Source: Dolichospermum compactum NIES-806 (GTDB lineage Bacteria > Cyanobacteriota > Cyanobacteriia > Cyanobacteriales > Nostocaceae). From it: a stretch of DNA of 26,858 bases. The DNA lies in NCBI RefSeq assembly GCF_002368115.1, contig NZ_AP018316.1, positions 558,384 to 585,241 of the forward strand, read 5' to 3'. This document shows, in pieces, positions 22,913 through 26,858 of this stretch; positions within the stretch are counted from its first letter, which is position 1, and each line of letters begins with the position of its first letter. Position numbers and translations under genes: made by a program. The notes below the pieces were generated by a model. The model did not search any database. It was not told where the DNA came from and was given only the letters and a program-made list of their open reading frames with translations.

Positions 22913-23718
22913 AAATAGCTGTTATGTCATGTATTCATGGTAATTATGAAGCCTTAGATGCTGTATTATTAGATATTGACGCACAAAAAGCTGAAAAAAT
23001 ATTTTGTGTTGGTGATTTGGTGGGATATGGACCACATCCTAATGCAGTGATTAACCAAATTCGCTCTTTAGATATTCCTACCTGCGCTGGTTGTTGGGAT
23101 GAAGATATTGTGGAAGGATTGAATGCTTGCGATTGTAGTTATCCCTCATTGTTAGCAGAAAAAAGAGGTATTCAAGCTCATGAATGGACTAATAAAGAAA
23201 TTCATCCAGAAAACCGCGAATTTTTAGCCAGTTTACCCTATAGTCTACAGTGGCAAAATTTAGCTTTTGTTCATGGTAGTCCCCATAGTAATCATGAATA
23301 TTTATTACCTGAACTTGATGCTTTTGTGGCCTTAGAACGGGTACTTTCCACTGGTGCAGATGTGCTGTTTTGTGGACATACTCATGTTCCCTATAGTCGT
23401 AATCTTAATGCTGGTGAGTTACAAGTTCAGGTTGATAATCCAGCAGCATCACGGAAAATTAGCTTTTCATCTGCGCTGAAAAAGATTGTGAATGTTGGTT
23501 CTGTTGGAGAACCTCGACATGGACGACCCAATGCAACTTATGTAATTTATGAAACTGATACTCAAGGGGTGACTTTGCGGGAAGTTACTTATGATTATCA
23601 AAAAACCTGTGCAGCAATTATAGAGAAGGGATTACCAGAAATCTTTGCTTGGCGTTTAGCGCATGGTTTGGAGTATGCTGAACGCGCAGATGATCCAACT
23701 CATGTTTGTACTAGATAA
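22909..23718 (+). CDS. Metallophosphoesterase-fold protein with Cys/Trp-substituted metal site
   Basis: This 269-residue protein belongs to the calcineurin-like YfcE/MJ0936 group. The fold blocks are recognisable: MSCIHGN (6-12), GDLVGYGP (35-42), CAGCWDED (59-66), FVHGSP (120-125) and CGHTHVPY (155-162). The first block normally reads D-x-H, but the Asp is Cys8. The third block normally is GNHD, but Asn and His are Cys62 and Trp63. H10, D36, H122, H157 and H159 remain. The metal centre is therefore altered, perhaps to hold another metal or to act without hydrolysis. Further Cys in CAGCW and NACDC are unusual. Coupled to the preceding COG0523-like gene by a 4-bp overlap. Confidence 0.82.
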   Translation: MKIAVMSCIHGNYEALDAVLLDIDAQKAEKIFCVGDLVGYGPHPNAVINQIRSLDIPTCAGCWDEDIVEGLNACDCSYPSLLAEKRGIQAHEWTNKEIHPENREFLASLPYSLQWQNLAFVHGSPHSNHEYLLPELDAFVALERVLSTGADVLFCGHTHVPYSRNLNAGELQVQVDNPAASRKISFSSALKKIVNVGSVGEPRHGRPNATYVIYETDTQGVTLREVTYDYQKTCAAIIEKGLPEIFAWRLAHGLEYAERADDPTHVCTR

Positions 23719-23809
23719 AATAACTAGGATTTAGGCACTATATATAAAACCTGCCATAATATGAATAAACGAAATTACATCGTTTTCAGTTTTGGGAATA
23801 ACTGATTGA

Positions 23810-23871
23810 GTAGGTGCGTCAGATAGAGAAAATCTGTTTTTTGTGAAATTATCGGGTCTGACGCACCCTAC
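23810..23871. repeat. GTAGGTGCGTCAGA inverted-repeat element
   Basis: GTAGGTGCGTCAGA (23810-23823) and TCTGACGCACCCTAC (23857-23871) are inverted repeats with one bulged base, around 33 bp of AT-rich sequence. The last 18 bases of the window (26841-26858) are the exact reverse complement of 23861-23878, so another copy starts there. Confidence 0.65.
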
Positions 23872-23933
23872 AACAGATAAAATCCACATTTCATATTTGG
23901 TGAACTTCGTCAATGGGTAAGTCCTAATAATTA

Positions 23934-23968
23934 ATCCAAAATCTAAAATCTAAAATCCAAAATTGATT
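23934..23968. repeat. Right-end fragment of the GATTTTGGATT-type repeat
   Basis: AATCCAAAATCTAAAATC-type units run up to and include the TTG at 23963, just before the ATG of the next gene. The fragment may have displaced the native ribosome-binding site. Confidence 0.6.
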
Positions 23969-24709
23969 ATGTGGGCAATTTTAAGCGGAATTGAAGGAAA
24001 TTTAGCAGCTTATGAGGCTGTGATAGCTGATATTAAGCTGAGAAATCGTTATGTAGAGGCATTGTATATTATCGGTGATTTAGTTGGACCTCGACGGGAA
24101 TGTGAACAGCTAGTGAAAAGGGTGAAATCACCGCGACGGGGTGAATTAGAACCAATGATTTGCAAGGGATGGTGGGAAGAACAATGTTTGATTTTACATG
24201 GTTTGGGTCCGACTGGAGATGCACCGGAATTGCTGGCAAAATATGGGGGTGATACGGTGCGGATGTTGTGGGATTGTGTTTCCCGTCAGACTGTACAATG
24301 GTTGCGAAATCTGGATTTTGGTTTTTTTGAATTAGATTGTTTATTAATACACGGTTCAACAATGGGTGTAAATGATGAACTGACTCCCGATACTCCTCCT
24401 ATTCAAATGTTAGACCGATTGTCAAGAATGCAAGCAAATAATCTATTTTGCGGTCGTTCTGGGTTAACTTTTCAGTATCAGTTACAAGCCGGATCTATTA
24501 CCAGTGAAATTATTACTCTTGATCATCAATTGTCTCCACAAACAGTCACAGTTACTCCTCGTCAAGTGATTGGAGTGGGAGGTGTGGGAAGGACTCCAGG
24601 AGAAGCAACTTATACTCTTTACAATCCTGGGACAAATCAGGTGCAGTTTAAAACTGTTTTTTATGGACAGAGTAAGGGTTTTCAAAAGCACCCGCAGAGT
24701 AAAACCTGA
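23969..24709 (+). CDS. Degenerate metallophosphoesterase-fold protein
   Basis: This 246-residue protein starts at ATG 23969 (an in-frame TTG at 23963 is inside a repeat). It shares the layout of the preceding gene: LSGIEGN in place of SDIHGN, YIIGDLVGPRRECEQL, ICKGWWEEQ in place of GNHD, LLIHGSTMG, and CGRSGLTF where GHTH is expected. Asp, His and the GHTH histidines are lost, so phosphatase activity is very unlikely. A structural or binding role is possible. The pair is probably an old tandem duplication within the cluster. No Shine-Dalgarno is visible, and the repeat just upstream may have altered its expression. Confidence 0.7.
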   Translation: MWAILSGIEGNLAAYEAVIADIKLRNRYVEALYIIGDLVGPRRECEQLVKRVKSPRRGELEPMICKGWWEEQCLILHGLGPTGDAPELLAKYGGDTVRMLWDCVSRQTVQWLRNLDFGFFELDCLLIHGSTMGVNDELTPDTPPIQMLDRLSRMQANNLFCGRSGLTFQYQLQAGSITSEIITLDHQLSPQTVTVTPRQVIGVGGVGRTPGEATYTLYNPGTNQVQFKTVFYGQSKGFQKHPQSKT

Positions 24710-25194
24710 TAAGCTGTTACCAAGGTAATTTTAACTGCTGTTTTGGGGGATCTGTTACCAGATTTGTCTATTATCAGCAGTTATACAAAATAATAATATT
24801 TGACTACAAATAAATTAATGTTATGGCAATTCCCAGTCCAGGTACTTATAAGAAGTCAGAATTAAACGCAGATAAACACAGATGAACACAGATAATTTTG
24901 TACCTCGTTAGACTAGGAAACCCTATATTTCACCGAAAATGGAAATGCAACAGATTAATTGTCTTGAATAACTTAAAAAAATGTATTCATGGTAACAAAA
25001 TTCAACCTATTGTGAGGGGATCATGATATAAATTGCTGACTATTCATAAAAACTTATATAAATCCAGATCGCGATATATATACTTTAGGAAAACGACTGA
25101 TCAGAAATCCTGATTAAAAAATATTGCAATAACTTGATTTAGTTGCTAATGTGTGTAGGTACGACAGCACTGGTGAATGCTCGGATCATTTAAA
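24710..25194. other. Non-coding gap with dispersed repeats
   Basis: After the phosphoesterase gene come the second copy of the 23-bp block (24779-24801) and ACGCAGATAAACACAGAT-type repeats (24866-24894). The rest is AT-rich DNA without a visible gene and probably contains the promoter of the leader and SDR transcript. Confidence 0.5.
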
Positions 25195-25207
25195 AGAGGT
25201 GAAATCA

Positions 25208-25246
25208 ATGAGCTTTATCCATCCTGCCAAAAGTTTTTTATGTTGA
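25208..25246 (+). CDS. Possible 12-residue leader peptide 1
   Basis: ATG 25208 encodes MSFIHPAKSFLC-stop and is preceded by a strong AGAGGTGA ribosome site six bases upstream. The same ribosome-site sequence occurs before the SDR gene. It lies 199 bp before that gene. Expression and function are unknown; it may regulate the leader, or be coincidental. Confidence 0.3.
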   Translation: MSFIHPAKSFLC

Positions 25247-25306
25247 TTAAACAATCCTGACAACGAGGAATTTCTGCTTTCGAGAAGCAATAAAGGGGTA
25301 TTGCAA

Positions 25307-25345
25307 ATGAGCAGAAAAAATAGCTTCCATCTTGTCACTGCATAG
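25307..25345 (+). CDS. Possible 12-residue leader peptide 2
   Basis: ATG 25307 encodes MSRKNSFHLVTA-stop, with GGGG-type ribosome-site sequence about eleven bases upstream. It has the same length as the first micro-ORF 61 bp earlier. Weaker than the first; function unknown. Confidence 0.2.
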   Translation: MSRKNSFHLVTA

Positions 25346-25444
25346 AGATTTGATTTTTGTTTACCATTCATCAATTGTCTTACCTGTTGATTGCCAAGAA
25401 GGCAAACGGAAGACAAAAAATGAAGAATTTAGAGGTGAAAACCG

Positions 25445-26236
25445 ATGAAGATTCAAGGAAAAGTTGCACTCATTACCGGGGCTTCTCGTGGCATTGGTAA
25501 GGCGATCGCCCTAGAATTAGCCAAACAAGGCATGAAAAGGTTAATATTAGTGGCACGCGATCACCAAAAGTTAGCCGAAGTAGCCGCAGAAATCGAAGCT
25601 TTGGGCGTAGAAACTACAATCATGGCTTTAGACTTAACTCACTCAATCAACGTCAACATAGCCGTAGCCCAACTTTGGCGCAGTTATGGACCAATTCATC
25701 TACTCGTAAATTGTGCCGGAGTCGCACATCAAAACTCATTTCTGCAATCAAAACTCCCCCAACTGCAAGAAGAACTCTCCGTCAATTTGTTGGGAATGTA
25801 CACCCTCACCAGCTTGATAGCCAAACGCATGGTTAGTCAAAAGAAAGGGATCATTGTCAATGTCTCCAGTTTAATGGGGAAAGTTGCCGCCCCGACAATG
25901 GCCACATATTCCGCCACTAAGTTTGCCATTGTCGGATTTACCCAAGCACTACGTCAAGAACTTGCTCAACACAATGTCCGCGTTATCGCCTTACTCCCTT
26001 CCCTGACGGAAACAGACATGGTGCGTGACTTGCAATCATTTCGAGGCGTAATCCCCATGACACCCGAACAAGTCGCCCAAGCGCTCGTCATCGGCATAGA
26101 AAACGATACCGCAGAAATCCTAGTCGGCTGGCAATCTCACTTAGCCGTATTATGCCAACGTCTCGCCCCTTGGTTACTGGAAATCATCATGCAACTAGCA
26201 ACACCCAAAAAACCATTACCTGACGCTGCGGGATAA
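25445..26236 (+). CDS. Short-chain dehydrogenase/reductase (SDR)
   Basis: This 263-residue classical SDR has the NAD(P)-binding motif TGASRGIG (11-18), a NAG variant NCAG (89-92), catalytic S142, and YxxxK Y155/K159 (YSATK). The dinucleotide-binding strand ends with VARDHQKL, where Arg38 favours NADPH. Substrate is undefined; such proteins often reduce keto groups of fatty-acid or secondary-metabolite intermediates. The heterocyst pattern gene hetN also encodes an SDR, but its RGSGR pentapeptide is absent here. It has a clear AGAGGTGAAA ribosome site and a 250-bp leader with micro-ORFs. It ends with a hydrophobic tail (about 230-252) that could anchor it to a membrane. It contains a HIP1 site (25502-25509). 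Confidence 0.88.
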   Translation: MKIQGKVALITGASRGIGKAIALELAKQGMKRLILVARDHQKLAEVAAEIEALGVETTIMALDLTHSINVNIAVAQLWRSYGPIHLLVNCAGVAHQNSFLQSKLPQLQEELSVNLLGMYTLTSLIAKRMVSQKKGIIVNVSSLMGKVAAPTMATYSATKFAIVGFTQALRQELAQHNVRVIALLPSLTETDMVRDLQSFRGVIPMTPEQVAQALVIGIENDTAEILVGWQSHLAVLCQRLAPWLLEIIMQLATPKKPLPDAAG

Positions 26237-26304
26237 AATTCAACCCATTTGAGTTTTGTTTCGCACGATCTCTTTTAGAGATACTGAAGGGTAGAGGCTA
26301 ATCA

Positions 26305-26336
26305 GCAAAGACACAAAAAACTCTTTGTGTCTTTGC
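26305..26336. terminator. Perfect 13-bp inverted repeat after the SDR gene
   Basis: GCAAAGACACAAA (26305-26317) and TTTGTGTCTTTGC (26324-26336) flank a 6-nt loop, 68 bp after the SDR stop. It may act as a transcript end or be a member of the dispersed CTTTGCGT repeat family; no clear T-run follows. Confidence 0.5.
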
Positions 26337-26414
26337 GTAAATTGACACTCTCAGCGGCTTTAGCTACTGAGCTTTACGCTTACCGGATATTCCTGTAAAG
26401 TTAAAAAATGGTAG

Positions 26415-26442
26415 GTTGGGTTAAGCGTCAGCGCAACCCAAC
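26415..26442. repeat. GTTGGGTT hairpin repeat
   Basis: GTTGGGTT (26415-26422) and AACCCAAC (26435-26442) flank AAGCGTCAGCGC. This is the familiar TAGGTTGGGTT...AACCCAAC dispersed repeat of cyanobacterial intergenic DNA. Confidence 0.7.
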
Positions 26443-26525
26443 TAAAAATTTGATAATGTTGATTTTTAGGCTTTACTAAACTTTATTACCCCATAAATGA
26501 TTATGAGAACCAAGGAGAAAAATAT

Positions 26526-26730
26526 ATGCAAGTAAGACAAGAAATTTTTGATATTGATGCAGGTTTAATAACATATCAAATATGAGCAAGCTAACATCAA
26601 TGGTAAAGCAATAAAAGGATCTAGATATTATGAAGATAATAACAATACTTTGAATTTAACTTCTGTTTCTTGTCAAATTTCTCTGGCTGATATTTATGAA
26701 AAAATAGACTTTACCAGTGCAGAATCATAA
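26526..26730 (+). pseudogene. Frameshifted small gene, about 68 codons
   Basis: ATG 26526 follows AAGGAGAAAAATAT, a good ribosome site, and encodes MQVRQEIFDIDAGLITYQ before TGA 26583-26585. From TAT 26581, another frame continues with YEQANINGKAIKGSRYYEDN, then NNTLNLTSVSCQISLADIYEKI, then DFTSAES to TAA 26728-26730. One missing base near 26577-26581 would join them into one protein. Family not recognised. A sequencing error in the A-run would also explain this. Confidence 0.5.
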
Positions 26731-26742
26731 TTATTTGTCTGA

Positions 26743-26858
26743 ATCAGGATGTGCAGGATTTGAGGATTTACAGGATTTTGATTTTATTTGTGGTGTACTA
26801 ATATTTTAATTTTAGGACTTACGCAAGTGTCACACTAAAAATCTGTTGTAGGGTGCGT
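26743..26858. repeat. Dispersed repeats at the right edge
   Basis: AGGATGTGCAGGATTTGAGG-type sequence (26748-26777) is related to the CATCCTG repeat near 15620. GGACTTACGCAAGTGTCAC at 26815-26833 is a common cyanobacterial repeat end. The final 18 bases begin another copy of the GTAGGGTGCGT element. Confidence 0.55.

Noticed and set aside
25186..25416. Minus-strand 76-codon frame upstream of the SDR gene
   Set aside because: Overlaps the leader with better-supported ribosome sites on the other strand; composition is not convincing.
25445..26236. SDR gene as hetN
   Set aside because: The HetN RGSGR pentapeptide and the hglB/hetI neighbours are missing.

Overview
The window reads as chromosome of a filamentous, probably heterocyst-forming cyanobacterium (Nostocales). 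It carries at least eleven HIP1 octamers (GCGATCGC), all inside genes. It also has a cyanobacterial PsbQ lipoprotein, the Rre1/Ycf29 response regulator, heptanucleotide tandem repeats, and an AT-rich family of small GATTTTGGATT-type repeats typical of Nostoc/Anabaena relatives. GC content is low and many intergenic gaps are filled with short repeats. No rRNA, tRNA, CRISPR array or intact transposase was seen.

Layout. (1) 1-1661: the 3'-truncated groEL and complete groES on the minus strand, under a perfect CIRCE operator. (2) 1662-3984: a repeat- and remnant-rich stretch containing the Rre1-type regulator gene (2620-3297). (3) 3985-11533: urease genes ureD-ureA-ureB-ureC, flanked on both sides by TSUP (TauE/SafE) permeases, the second paired with a DUF1634 protein. 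A two-gene cassette (AAA ATPase plus Toprim-like DUF4276 protein) sits between ureA and ureB. (4) 11588-15511: pirin, a DUF393 protein, a decayed toxin-like gene, an unknown conserved protein, psbQ and a D-amino-acid-oxidase-like flavoprotein. (5) 15788-24709: a cluster built around zinc-related enzymes: hemB (Asp-type, zinc-independent), a truncated flavoprotein, thrS, a His-rich COG0523 GTPase, folE, hisI, a divergent COG0523-like protein and two metallophosphoesterase-fold proteins. (6) 24710-26858: a long leader with two micro-ORFs, an SDR oxidoreductase, repeats and a frameshifted small gene.

How the genes work together. The cluster from hemB to the phosphoesterases matches the known pattern in which COG0523 zinc metallochaperones sit beside paralogues of zinc enzymes (thrS, folE, hisI, hemB) and are induced by zinc starvation through Zur. 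Two Fur-family 7-1-7 palindromes, just upstream of hemB and thrS and overlapping their likely -10 boxes, support common repression. The most unusual items are the ATPase/DUF4276 pair embedded in the urease operon, the zinc-locus phosphoesterases whose metal ligands are replaced (by Cys/Trp in the first), and a flavoprotein gene whose N-terminal FAD domain has been replaced by a small repeat element.
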